DNA of 64,000 nucleotides, taken from positions 4,164,641 to 4,228,640 of the forward strand of contig NC_031971.2 in assembly GCF_001858045.2 (NCBI RefSeq), written 5' to 3'. The translations under genes and the position numbers were made by a program. The stretch is from Oreochromis niloticus (taxonomy: Eukaryota; Chordata; Actinopteri; Cichliformes; Cichlidae). The first letter of the stretch is position 1. Each line of letters opens with the position of its first letter. Shown here piece after piece: positions 1 through 11,800 of the stretch. The notes under the pieces are model-generated. The model had not been told where the DNA came from. It worked only from the letters and a program-made list of their open reading frames with translations, and ran no database searches.

Positions 1-3000
1 GCGAGAGAGGTAATCAGCAGTGGTGTTGTCTTTACCAGGGATGTAGTGAACCTTAAACCGGTATGGCTGCATAGCCAGATACCACCTGGTGATTCTCCCA
101 TTGGTGTCTTTCATTCTTTCCAGCCACTGCAGGGCTTTGTGGTCCGTTTGAAGGATGAATTCTCTTCCCAACAAATAATATTTGAAAGAGTCAAGTGCCC
201 ATTTAATGACCAAGGCTTCCTTCTCAACCGTTGCATAGCGGCTCTCCCTTGGTAGCAGCTTACGGCTGATGTAGGCGACAGGATGTCGATCCTCTGGTGG
301 TCCCTGCAGAAGCACTGCTCCCAGACCCCTTTCAGAAGCATCAGTCTGCAACGTAAAGTCTTTTGTAAAATCTGGTGAGTGCAGAACGGGGTCCTTACTC
401 AGGGACTGGCGAATGTCTTTGAAAGCTGCAATGGCTTCAGCTGTCCACCGAATCTTATTGGGACATCTTGAGCCAGTGCTGTCCGTCAGTGGGGCTGCTC
501 TCGCTGAGAAGTTGGGAATGAATCCGTTATAGAACGCAGCCATGCCAAGGAAGGATCGCAGCTGTTTCCTGGTTTGTGGAAGAGGACATGATGCAATTGC
601 ATTAATTTTGTCAACCTGCGGTTTAATTGTCCCACCTCCAACAGTAAACCCGAGGTACTGGACTTCAGTCCTAGCAAGAGCACACTTTGCTGGATTGATG
701 GTAAGGCCTGCGGAACGCAGCCGATCCAACACGACCCTTAGGTGATCCACATGCTCTTCCCAAGTTCCACTGAAAACAACAACATCATCAAGGTACGCAC
801 AGGTGAATGCTGAGAGACCACAGAGTACCTTATCCATTAGTCTTTGAAATGTTGCTGGGGCCCCATGCAGACCAAATGGCAGGACTGTGAACTCGAACAA
901 TCCCCACGGAGTACGGAATGCTGTCAACTCTTGAGACTGTTTAGTGAGAGGTACTTGCCAGTATCCCTTGGAGAGATCAATGGTCGTCAGATATTTTGCC
1001 TTCCCCAAACGCTCAATAAGGTCGTCAATGCGTGGCATTGGGTAAGAGTCAAATTTTGATATGGAATTGAGGTACCTGAAGTCGATGCAAAATCGTATTG
1101 TGCTATCCTTTTTCGGAGCCAACACAACAGGGTTGCACCACTCACTTGCTGAAGGTTGGATGATTCCAAGAGACAGCATGAGGTCCACCTCCTCCTTTAA
1201 CTCCACCAGGAAGCGCTCTGGTATCCTGTAACTCATACGCTTCACAGCTGCATCAGGTTTTAAAACAATGTCATGCTCCACCAGACTGGTGCGACCTGGG
1301 TACTTTTGAAATGTGTCTGAATTAATCAGAGGTGTTACCTGAGACTGTTGCTCACTGGTGAGATGGTTCAGGTCCAGGACAGAGGCTGTTACTGAAGGCA
1401 AGTAGTCATTAACTTCTTCCTCCTCATCCACGCTGTGAATAAGCAACCCCTCTGTTTTACTCTCAGTGCGTGGAATCCATTCCTTAAGAAGGTTAACATG
1501 GAGCACTCTACTCCCTCGCTGGAGACCTGGTGTGGAAACTTTATAGGTAGTAGGTCCAAGTTTCTTCTGTACTTCGAAGGGTCCCTGCCACTTTGCCAGC
1601 AGCTTGCTGTCAGAAGTTGGCAACATGACCAAAACCTTCTGGCCAGGGACGAAACTCCTGTGGCGAGCTTTTTTATCAAACAAAGTCTTTTGTTGCCTCT
1701 GAGCAGCTGCCATATGGCTCTGTGCCAGTTCACTCATCTGCTGAAGCTTTTCCCTCATATGAATGACATATGAAATAACACTGACCGATTCCTCTTTACC
1801 TTGCTCTCCCTCCCATGAGTCCTTCAGCAGGGTTAATGGGCCTCTCACCTCATGGCCATAAAGAAGCTCAAATGGGGAGAAGCCAGTGGAGGCTTGAGGA
1901 ACTTCCCTGTAGGCAAAAAGGAGGTATGGCAGCCACTGGTCCCAATCAGACCCTGTATCATTGACAAACTTTCGGAGCATTTGTTTGAGAGTTTGGTTGA
2001 AACGCTCAGTCAGTCCATCTGTCTGTGGGTGATAAGGGGTTGTCCGCACACTCCTGATGCCTAACAGCTTATAGACTTGTTTCAACAGTGTAGACATAAA
2101 ATTAGTGCCTTGGTCAGTCAAAATCTCCTGTGGGAATCCAACCCTTGAGAACAGTTGTATCAATGAGGAAGCTACAGCTTTTGCTTTAACAGTTTTTAAT
2201 GGAAAGACTTCAGGATACCTCGTAGCATAGTCTGTAATGACTAACATAAAGCGATTTCCAGCTTTACTTTTTTCCACAGGACCAACTACGTCCATGCCAA
2301 GGCGCTGAAATGGTATACCAATGATTGGGAGAGGTTGGAGTGGTGCTTTGGTGGGGACCCTAATTGAAGTCTTCTGACATTGAGGACAACTCCTGCAAAA
2401 CATGGCAACATCTGAGTGCAAGCCAGGCCAAAAAAAGTATCGCTTAATGCGAGCAGTGGTTTTATGCTTCCCCAGGTGGCCAGCCCAGGGAATGGAGTGC
2501 CCCAAAGTAAGCACTGTTTCGCGAGCCACTTTAGGGACCACTAACTGCTTAACCTGGCCGTGCTGGTGGTATAAAATGCCATCTTGCAGAATGAACTGCT
2601 CTTTATTTGTGTCAGATTCAACAGAGTCCTTTTCCTTGGCCCTCAGCAACATGGCAGACAAAGTTAGATCAGCCTGCTGCATTTGTCTGATGTTTGTAGG
2701 TACTGAAAAACCTAAAGGCATATCTGGAGCAGCCTGAACTGATGTCTTTCCAACAGTGTGTTGAAATTTTTCACGTCTTCTTTGACTGCGTGGCTTCCGA
2801 GACTTCCCGGGTTCTGTCTCTAGTTCAGCCTCAAAGAAGGGTAAAGCACTGAGGGTTGCATAATGGTCATCCTGATTTTTAGTTTGAGCCCTTGTTATAG
2901 CAACATTACACTCCTGCACTTCTCTCAACAAATCATAGATGACTGGCAGATCCTCCCCAAGAACTACAGGATAGGGCAGACTATCAGCTACACCAACCTT

Positions 3001-4377
3001 TAACAGATAGGGTGTCCCCTGCACTTCAATAAACAGATCAGCAGTAGGGTATGGTCTTTCATCACCATGTATACAGCAAACTGATATGGTTACATAGGGG
3101 CATGTGCGGTCATTTGACACATATTTCCTGTGTACCAGAGTCTGTGTGCTGCCAGTATCTATTAAAGCATTCATTTCTTGTCCATTAATCTTAACTGTGG
3201 TGATTTTATTTGACTGCTTTCTCTCAGATTTAATATCCAAATTCTGATGAGGCACAAAACACATTTGAGATAATTTGCTTTGATTATTAGGACACATGGG
3301 CTTAGTGTGACCTTCCTGTCCACAAAGGTAGCACACTGGTGGCCTTTTACCTGGCTTCGAGGTATTTGGAGGCTGGTTTTCCCTTGTAAAGGGCTTACCC
3401 ACACCCGTCGCTGACCTCTGAGGATGCTGAGGGGGTTGCGACCGACGTGAATCTCGGGCAGCCTTCCATGCACTGTTGCTCCATGGCTGACTCTTACTTC
3501 GAGCAGCTACAAACACATCAGCCAGGGTGGCGGCCTCTGCAGCAGACTTTGGATTATGCTCCTTAATCCAAACCTGAAGCTCAGGACACAGCATTCTTAA
3601 AAACTGCTCCAAGACAATAATTTCACCAACTTCTTTTATAGTTCTGTTTTTAGGCTGAATCCATTTCTCATAAAGTTCTTTCAGTCTTGCATACAGTTCC
3701 TTGGGACTCTCATCAAAAACTTCAAGACAGCGAAACCTTTGCCTGTATGTTTCTGGGTTTATATCATATTTTTGCAAAATGGCAGCTTTTACCTTCTCAT
3801 ATTGCAGTGAATCGTCCACATCCATATTAACATAGGCACTTCGAGCCTTACCAGTCAGAAGAGGAATGAGGTGAAAAATCCAGTCTGACTCTGGCCAGCG
3901 ACAAGCAGCTGCAATTCTCTCAAAAGTAGTGAGAAAATGTTCAACATCATCTTCAACAGCTAGTTTCTCCAGTTTAGGATGATGAATATGCACAGACTGA
4001 CCTGTTAATATGGAGGCTGAGCCAGAACCCTCATGCTGAGATGTTGCTTGTGTCTGATAATCAGCTGGAGTTTCAACAGGCTCTGGATCAGTTGATGTGG
4101 GCTCTGGAAGTGGGGTGGTTCTGGCCTGCACTTCCATTTGCAAAAGCCGAAACTGGTGTTGCAAACTCTTAAAACGCTGTTCTTGCAGTATAGCATCCTC
4201 TCTCTGCTTTTTATCTCGAACTTCCTGTTGTCCCATGAAAGACTGAAGAATCCCAGCAATATCAAGCAAAGTTGGCTCCCTGGTATCCTCTCCTTCAGTG
4301 TCTCCAGCCACAACTGAAATTCCTTCTTCCATCTCCTTCTCCCTCTCTGGCTGCTGCAAGGCCTCTTTGGCCTCCAT
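1..4377 (-). CDS. Gag-Pro-Int-RT-RNaseH polyprotein (Gmr1 type), incomplete at window edge
   Basis: One frame runs from the ATG at 4377 to position 1 (about 1,459 codons) with no stop seen. Gag comes first, with a charged, probably coiled N-terminal part. A SCAN-like capsid segment follows at about residues 160-290 and resembles the Gag region from which vertebrate SCAN domains are thought to derive. A CCHC zinc knuckle (CYLCGQEGHTKPMC) lies near residue 350. The protease active site DTGS is at about residue 406. The integrase has an HHCC finger near residues 625-660 and a DDE core near 694-790. The RT carries YLDD at about residue 1193. RNase H (TDAS) is at about 1343, and a tether ending in ADYLSR reaches the edge. 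Gag and Pol are fused without a frameshift or stop. The ATG is the first in the frame and lies about 110 bases after the primer site. Confidence 0.88.
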   Translation of the reverse strand, partial: MEAKEALQQPEREKEMEEGISVVAGDTEGEDTREPTLLDIAGILQSFMGQQEVRDKKQREDAILQEQRFKSLQHQFRLLQMEVQARTTPLPEPTSTDPEPVETPADYQTQATSQHEGSGSASILTGQSVHIHHPKLEKLAVEDDVEHFLTTFERIAAACRWPESDWIFHLIPLLTGKARSAYVNMDVDDSLQYEKVKAAILQKYDINPETYRQRFRCLEVFDESPKELYARLKELYEKWIQPKNRTIKEVGEIIVLEQFLRMLCPELQVWIKEHNPKSAAEAATLADVFVAARSKSQPWSNSAWKAARDSRRSQPPQHPQRSATGVGKPFTRENQPPNTSKPGKRPPVCYLCGQEGHTKPMCPNNQSKLSQMCFVPHQNLDIKSERKQSNKITTVKINGQEMNALIDTGSTQTLVHRKYVSNDRTCPYVTISVCCIHGDERPYPTADLFIEVQGTPYLLKVGVADSLPYPVVLGEDLPVIYDLLREVQECNVAITRAQTKNQDDHYATLSALPFFEAELETEPGKSRKPRSQRRREKFQHTVGKTSVQAAPDMPLGFSVPTNIRQMQQADLTLSAMLLRAKEKDSVESDTNKEQFILQDGILYHQHGQVKQLVVPKVARETVLTLGHSIPWAGHLGKHKTTARIKRYFFWPGLHSDVAMFCRSCPQCQKTSIRVPTKAPLQPLPIIGIPFQRLGMDVVGPVEKSKAGNRFMLVITDYATRYPEVFPLKTVKAKAVASSLIQLFSRVGFPQEILTDQGTNFMSTLLKQVYKLLGIRSVRTTPYHPQTDGLTERFNQTLKQMLRKFVNDTGSDWDQWLPYLLFAYREVPQASTGFSPFELLYGHEVRGPLTLLKDSWEGEQGKEESVSVISYVIHMREKLQQMSELAQSHMAAAQRQQKTLFDKKARHRSFVPGQKVLVMLPTSDSKLLAKWQGPFEVQKKLGPTTYKVSTPGLQRGSRVLHVNLLKEWIPRTESKTEGLLIHSVDEEEEVNDYLPSVTASVLDLNHLTSEQQSQVTPLINSDTFQKYPGRTSLVEHDIVLKPDAAVKRMSYRIPERFLVELKEEVDLMLSLGIIQPSASEWCNPVVLAPKKDSTIRFCIDFRYLNSISKFDSYPMPRIDDLIERLGKAKYLTTIDLSKGYWQVPLTKQSQELTAFRTPWGLFEFTVLPFGLHGAPATFQRLMDKVLCGLSAFTCAYLDDVVVFSGTWEEHVDHLRVVLDRLRSAGLTINPAKCALARTEVQYLGFTVGGGTIKPQVDKINAIASCPLPQTRKQLRSFLGMAAFYNGFIPNFSARAAPLTDSTGSRCPNKIRWTAEAIAAFKDIRQSLSKDPVLHSPDFTKDFTLQTDASERGLGAVLLQGPPEDRHPVAYISRKLLPRESRYATVEKEALVIKWALDSFKYYLLGREFILQTDHKALQWLERMKDTNGRITRWYLAMQPYRFKVHYIPGKDNTTADYLSR

Positions 4378-4487
4378 TTTATTTCCTCTCTTTGGGCGCA
4401 CAGCATTCTGCATGGCTCAAAAAGTTTGTCAGGGGAGAAAAAAGGGCAAAAAATGCAAAAAAAATCCTGTCTCCTCAACTGAAGGAT

Positions 4488-4503
4488 CCCACTTCTGACA
4501 CCA
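4488..4503 (-). other. Primer-binding site of the Gmr1-type element
   Basis: The minus strand reads TGGTGTCAGAAGTGGG, starting two bases inside the LTR end. Position and the initial TGG fit a tRNA primer-binding site. I could not assign the tRNA. Confidence 0.7.
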
Positions 4504-4505
4504 CA

Positions 4506-5255
4506 TGTGATGGACCGAGTTGAAAAACAGGAGGAGTCTCAGGAATTATTTGAAAAATAGGGTTGCCATTTATTTAACCCCAAAATATATTTACAAAAGC
4601 AATAAACGTTGAGCTCATAAAAGAGGTCAAAGAAACAAAACTGAACTCAGGCTAAGACTACAAACTTAACAAACCAAATGACTGCCCAAACAAACATAAT
4701 TGACCTAAACATGAAATGACACACAGGGGTATATATAATGGCTGATCAGACCATTGTGACACATGAGGGGTGACAAACGAACACAATCATAAATCACAAA
4801 ACAATGCAGTACATTCTAATTTGTTAATAAAGTAAACACTAAAGAAGAAAATCAAAACCATCAAACCCTAAACCCAAATATTTAATTAAATACAAATACT
4901 TTGTTTTTAAATGAAAGAAAACACATATTCTCCCCTTCAGTAGGAAGTGGTGGTGTGGTCCAATTAGCCCTCTTTGTATTTAATGGTTTCAAACCCTGGC
5001 TACCATCTTTTGTCCAGCAACTCCCAGGGATGATAGCAGGTAAGAAATAAAAAGATAAAGGTTAGTCAAAAATGAAAATAATGAAGTGGTGGGAATACAT
5101 AAGTAAACTAAATGTGCGCGCTTACAAATAGAACAAATGTATCCAAACCAATCAATAAAGTTATTGGAAACTAAAGAGTGTTACTATGTTCAAATGAAAA
5201 ATGAAAATACAAAAGTTACCGACTTTAGAGTGTGGCCACGGGTTTGGCCATCACA
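4506..5255 (-). repeat. 5' LTR of the Gmr1-type element
   Basis: The 750-bp segment begins TGTGATGG and ends CCATCACA, a perfect 8-bp inverted terminal repeat with canonical TG/CA ends. It directly precedes the primer-binding site on the minus strand. The transcript would start in this LTR and run toward position 1. Confidence 0.85.
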
Positions 5256-8200
5256 GGCATAGATCATTATTTCATTTGATTATTACCATCCACAGATCTG
5301 CTGTGACATGCTATCGCTCTCCAGTATGAAAACAAACAAAAACACCAAACTGTACTGTGTGTACAATAAAGTACAATAATGTGTTTTATTGCTATATTTG
5401 TATTGAACAGTAGACTGTTGACCTGGTACACTGCTCTCCAGGATGTACCCCTCAGTAAATAAATGTGTGGGTCAACCTCCTTTCACATCTAAAGTACTTT
5501 ATGTATTTGTTACGTCTCAGCTGGACTGTTGTAATTGTTTTATATTAGTTCTATAATTGTCCTGAAAAGTGTTCAGTTTGTTAAACATGACATAACGAGA
5601 GCACTAACAGGGACTAGAAAGAGAAGCTAATGTGTTTGCATATCAGCTTCTCTTCACTGGCTTCAGTTAAATCTAAAACTGAAATCCTTCCTCTGACACA
5701 ATGTCTTGAATGATCGCTCCCTCCATACACGTACATCATCCTTGTGGGGCGATGTGATGCCAGTGTTTCTACACAGGAGTGAAAATGTGCTGAAAGTTAA
5801 ATGTTTTAGACTTAGACAAAAAAATGTAGCTCTAATCATAAAGGTGTAAAAATCCTATTGTTCAGGGGCAGATCTACAGGGGGGGCATGGGGGGGCATGT
5901 GCCACCACCCCTACTGCCACCCGAGTTTAACACTTAGAGCCTCGCTACAATTAACATTAAATATAAATTCTAAAGCATTACCCCCCTCCACCACTAAAAA
6001 ATGGTTCAGCCCATAGCGCAGACTGGTTTCTTGTTGTCCGTAGCAACCGATGCCTATAATTGTGCCAGAGCACATTTTGAATCAATACCATGGACATTTC
6101 AGGTTTCAGCACAGGTGTCTGATTGTTACACTCTGGAAATGGAGTGAAGGTGAGTGTTATTAACCCTCCGAGGTCCACGGACACGCTCTGTGTTCATCTG
6201 TTACCAAAATGCTGGTTGTGCAGGTTTTGTGCTGTAAAAGCTGTGCTGTGGTGGAAAGCCTTGTTTGAACCTGAGGTGGAGCCTCTCTGTTTGCATGTTC
6301 GCCCTCCCACAGTCAAAATACATTTATATTAGATTATTTGATCCTTTTGAAATGGCTACGAATGAGAGGTAGGTAAAGTCCCTGAAGTGCATAAAATAAA
6401 GTGTTGTGTGAATGTATCGCACTCACTCCATATGTGTTGAACAACAACTCTTCATCTCTGGATTAAATCAAGCACCTACTAACATGTGAAAGAGTGAATG
6501 TGAGCATGCTGCTGTAACAGGAGGGCACTGTGGCAACGAGGCAGTTTGTGAGATTTCCTCCTTCCCAGATATTCCACAGTCAGCTGTGAGTGCAAAGTGG
6601 AAGTGTTTAGATACCATAATACAGTAAGGCTACAGAGCAGGGTCACTGATTTTTTATTCATTTATTTATTATTAGGTTTATTTATTTGAACTAGAAAGTG
6701 AACATGCCTGAACTAGTTTTGAGTGTCCGGGTGATTTATCATCAGGATCTACCAGGATGTAAGACGCTGGTATTCCCACCACCCTGTGAGCAGAAGGCTG
6801 CGCATCACTCTGGGCTCAGCAGCCCATTCTGCCTTCAGGCTGCGGCCCTGGCCTGCACAGAGAGACAGGACATCACTTGCATCTTAATTATACAACTGTA
6901 GCTGCATAATTATGTATTAACACGGCAAACCGTCCATCGTAAACACATTTAAAGGATGTGACCATATGACACACCTGCACAGAGAGACACACAGCAGTGT
7001 TTGTAGTGTGGGCTGTAAGCAGAGCTGCACATCAGTGCAATCAAACACATCTGCCTTCAGTCAATCCAAACCAGCAACTGTGACACACAAACCAGTCCAC
7101 AGCAAAGATGGGGATGAGTCAGTATATTAATCCACCATGTTACACCTGTCCACAAGGAGCAAGGAGGAATCTAATGTCAGTTATGTGGTTTTTCTAAGTT
7201 TTACCGTCGTGAAGGAGAACGTATGCAAACAGAATTCAGTGAATTTAAAAAAGTTCCCAACAGTGTTTTTGAGTTAAGAATATTAATAAAAGGAGCATCC
7301 TGACTCTGCTGATCTGTGTATAATTAAGAGAAAGTTTATGTTTGCCAAATCCTCACAGGGCCATTTAGGAACAGAGGTTTACTGATTGAGCATAAAAAAC
7401 TATCATCATAAATGAATGCATGAAGAAAAATCTGTGTGTTAGCCCTGTGGCAGACTGGGACCTGTCCAGGCTGTAGCCTCCTCTCACACTAAGACAGCTG
7501 GGATAGGCTGCATAGTGCCACCACCAATGATGTTCCACCAGTGAAGATCCTGAAAGTCCATCCAGAGTCAGCTGTATCTGTGATCACAATTACAGAGAAG
7601 CCTGAAGACCTTAAAGCCGGGAAGAAAAGAAAGAGTAGGGCTTCTTCCAAAAACTCAAAACTGAGTCAGACTGTGAAACTGACTTTCTCCTCCCATCCGC
7701 TCCCACTCTACAAAAATCTAATGAAAGAAATCATCGAGATTTCTGCTCGAATGCATCTACGATTAAAGAATATTTATCCCTCAGATGTGTCTGTGCTGGG
7801 GTTCTCAAAAGGTCGTTAACATATTAGTGTTATTATTTTGAAGAGAATCTGAACTTATTCTTACTGTTAACATGTCAACAACCAAACCTCTGGTATGAAC
7901 TGAAACACAGTGAATGTGTGCAGGACTGTTGAAAGCTGAAGTTCACAGTTGGAAAGCAGCTGAATACATCTCCGTGTGTGTGAGCCACAGAGAAAGGGCA
8001 GAACTGGCATCATATGAACAGTAAAATAGTTTTTAATCTTTTCAGACTGTGGGTTAGTGTGCAGAGAACCACACAGACATTAAATGAGGTTTGATGACAT
8101 GTGGGAGGATCCACTACAGACAGGTACATGGTGTCAGCTCTGATCATCCAATCAGAGGAGATGAATCCAAAAGTCATCAGCTGACTCCAGCTGCTGAAGA

Positions 8201-8872
8201 TGAATCCACCACGATTCAGGGTTTTAAAGGCTGAGTGGTGTCTGTAGGTGAATGTATGTGGAACCAGTAGAGGTGAAGAGTCTCCCCATTGAGATACATT
8301 ATACATTTATGCTGAATAAAGTAGAATATTTAAAAGACCTCAGAGTTAGAAATGCCCAAAACACAAGCAGACATGCACACATGTCCCAAAGAGGAGGATG
8401 AACGGTGCTGAAGGAGAGAGCAGAATAAAAGCAGAGTCTCAGTACTGTCAATGTTTAATCAGCATTCACACTAATAAAGATCTGGATCATGGTGGTTTAT
8501 TAACAGCTGAGCAATAAGCTGACACTGAGCCTGACTTAAACACTCCACTCACTGTTTGTCCTCTGATTTTTAAGCATCACTGTAGGAATTTATTAGCTTT
8601 GCTGTTTCCATTTACAGACCACAGACTAACATTTCATGGTTCAGTTTGCATCTCTGCCTGTAAAGCTAACCTCCTCTGAGGACGATGCAGCGTACACCTT
8701 CAGCGTCAGAGGAACCACAACAAAAACAAAATGTGTCTGCCATGTTTGAAATAAGGCGTCAACAAATCCAGTGCGTGCAGCTGTGCACAGATGTGCACAT
8801 GTGAGAGTCTCCATCTCGTTCCAACAAGTCTCTCCTCTGTTCCTCCTGTGGGTCTTCAAGACCTGGACTGGG
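5256..8872. other. Gene-poor flank downstream of tbce with repeat relics
   Basis: I find no convincing gene here. At about 5505-5760 there is a decayed plus-strand fragment of the C-terminal part of an L2/Rex1-type LINE ORF2: it resembles the same region (LDYCNSL, then NAAARVLTGTRKRE) of the copy at 44.2 kb. At about 7450-7530 is a short relic resembling the conserved 3' tail shared by many fish L2-type LINEs and SINEs (cctgtccaggctgtagcctc, then cagctgggataggct). An open frame at 7541-7819 (92 codons) has no features I recognise. The tbce 3' UTR should occupy the right end; candidate AATAAA signals on the minus strand lie at about 8498 and 8590. Confidence 0.5.
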
Positions 8873-11800
8873 TCAGGACCAGCGCACCAGCACCTGGTCT
8901 CCATCCTCTATGGAGTAAAACTGCAGTGTTTTCAGGTCACTGTCGATCTCAAACTCTGTCCCCACCATCTATAACAACAAGAACATTTTACTGTCCCACA
9001 GTGGCAGTGAACACACAGGACCGTTCCTCAGGAAGACTCGGACTGAACATGGACAACCGAGGCACAAACACATCAACAAGAAAATCAGTGAACGTGTGTG
9101 CTGCTCTCTGTGAAGGCCACAGGGGCTCCTGCCTTTACTGAGTGTGCTACCTTGGGGCTGGTGTAGGTGAGCCTCAGATCTGCTGCAGGGACCTTGAGCA
9201 GCCTGTACAGCAGGCCCTTCACCTTCTGAACAACCATGGAGGCTACAGTACAGAAACACATGACACTGTTTATGTGCAGAGCTCCACAGACAGATGAGAG
9301 CGCTGATAATCTAATGAGAGTCGAGGCTTTGAGCTCGTACCTGGAAGTTTCTTCTCCAGTGGTTTCCGGTTAGCATCGTCCGGAAACACAAAGGTAATCT
9401 CTGTTGAAGGAAGGACAATGAAACTGTTTGTATTATGTTTGATTCACTTTCATTCGTGGAGCCACTCAGACAGCAGAAAGGGGCGGGACTTACTTAACAG
9501 CTGATTTTTCAGGGCAAACGGCTCCGGCTTCTTCAGCTCGCCCTCCTCAGGAGCACCATACTCTGAAGAACAGCAACATGGAGTTAGTGACTGAGACCAT
9601 GTCAGTAGTAACAAAGCTGGAGCTGTCTCAGGTCATGTGACCCCACAGCGTGACTTACTGCTGATGAGGGCCTGATAACGAGGGTGCTCACAGACGAACT
9701 GAGGGCTGGGCTGACTCCGCCCACCCGCCTTTAGCCACTCCTCTCCAAACATCTTGATGTAGTCGAGCTCCGCTCCCCTCCTGTCGTCAGCGTGAATCTG
9801 AAGGAAAGCCCAGCAGCTTGAGCACATGTTCACAGGTCAGCACCGACATGCTGCCCATAACTCATACACAAGAGGCGGGGCTATAAACTGTCACGCAGCA
9901 ATCTGAAGACGTGTCAGAACACAGCGTCCGCACGTTTCCAAAGCATCGGCAGAGTCCTCACAAACATCGAGCTCACCTCACAGCCGTTCAGCACAACCAG
10001 CTGTTCCAGTTTGGCGATCAGCATCTGATTGGCTGTTTTCGGGTTTCCATCCCCGCTCACCAGCTTGTTGCCACGGCAAGAAAGCCGGACCAAACTGGGA
10101 AGTTTGGCCAGCTCGTTCACCACAAACCACTAAGTGAGAAAGAGAGAAACACTTCCTTTAAACTGGCGTAGAGTTTATTTTAAATAACGTCCAATGATGA
10201 AGCTGAACAGAAGAACAAAAATGACACGACCGAGGCCACGTAACGTGGAGACTGCCTCAGCACCCACACTGGATGTAACAGTGTGATTGTATAAAACACG
10301 CAGTCTGACTGAAGTTCTATGACAGACGAGCTGCTGCTGTGTGTCACAGTGCAGCCTTCACCCACAGCACTGCGGTGTTAGACACACAGTTTCCAGACTG
10401 GCTTCACTCTAGTTTGCACTGATCTATGTTACAGAAGTACACATACACTGGTGTAATAAACCTGGTATTTGTATGACTGTAACAGCTACAACAACACAAA
10501 CAGACACAGTTGCAGCTGTTGACTGTTTCTATGGCAACACATTTCACTGAACTGAAGCTAAAGTTATTTCTGGCATGTTTGATGTTTGTTAGTTTTGTAA
10601 CCACAGAATGATGTTTCAGATGTTTCTGTTCCAGTGAAACGTCTGTCACAGTTCGTTCTGGCTAACCATCCATAGCCGTGTGTTGGTGCAGGAACACACT
10701 GACCTCAGTGATGTTGTTGTGGTCCAGGTTGAGATTCTTCAGCGCTGCATACATGGCTGTGTGAGACCCTGCAGAGCAGAGACTGTCACTGACATGTGTG
10801 CAGTCGCACAGAAAGCTGTTCTACACATCCAAACACAAAAGGACAACAGATGCTGTTAGGCTGGAAACTGTGTCGTTACCGGGGGCAGCATCTTCAAACT
10901 GAATGACAGACAGTCCGGTCTTGGATAAATTCAGCTGCTCCAGCCTGCCACGAGAAACACACCAGACTCACTCTAGCCTCTTTTATTAAACATCAAACAG
11001 AAAACTGTGACTATGGTGCAAACACTGTAAAAATCCCTCCAAAAATCAGATCAAGTACTGATTTTTGGGGTGTGTGGGATCACCACTTCCACCTAGAGCT
11101 GCAGGGGGCGGGGTAAAATCTCTGCTGTGGGCTGGGTTGCCTAGCAACACAGTTATTTCCATATATTTTGACAAGACGCTGCTCTAACATGAGCTAGAGC
11201 TAGCTAGCTGAATATACAGAGGACTGCAGTTCAATAAAAGGGCTGAGGATGGCAGTCTAGAAACAGGGCAGCCAGACAGGGTTCACACCTGAGCGCAGCA
11301 CACATGTACAGAGATGACCCGACTCAGTGATAGAACCTAAAATATTTTCTCTGATATTTAAATGTTACATAAAATAAATGGCGTGTTTTCGTGCTGCTGC
11401 AGGAGGGAGCAGTCCTCACTGTGTGTGTTCATGCATGCAGTTTGAAACCAAAGCAGTCAGAGAAACGCACACATGCTGCTCAGCATCAGGTTAACTGACA
11501 GTGAAGCTGCAAACATTTCTGTATCACAAGTCTGCATGCATGAACTCACACTGGACACAAACACGTGCAGCACATGACATCGACGCATGGCTGACACTTT
11601 GTACAGTACCTGGGCAGAGCAGATAAACTGAGCACGCTGTCCTGCACCAAAGGATTACTGGACAAACTCAGACTCTTCAGCGACTGCAGCAGTCCCTCAG
11701 GCCTTTAAACAGACACAGCACAGCTGGTTTCAGGCAGCTTTGAGTGAAAACACACACATCTAAAGACAAAGCAGGGCACACAGAAGGATAAAGTGTTACC

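Larger units (their letters stand above)
1..5255 (-). mobile_element. Gmr1-type Ty3/gypsy LTR retrotransposon, 5' two-thirds
   Basis: Read on the minus strand this is LTR, primer-binding site, gag, protease, integrase, reverse transcriptase, RNase H. The window edge cuts it inside or just after RNase H, so the 3' LTR is not visible. Integrase before reverse transcriptase is the Ty1/copia-like order that is known, within Ty3/gypsy, from the Gmr1 group of deuterostome elements. The single reading frame has no stop that I could find, which suggests a young and possibly still competent copy. A target-site duplication cannot be checked because the other end is outside the window; the bases next to the visible LTR are ggcat. 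Confidence 0.9.

Noticed and set aside
7541..7819. 92-codon open frame MKILKVHPESAVSV..
   Set aside because: No recognisable domain, no splice or promoter context, and it follows a repeat relic. Not enough to call a gene.
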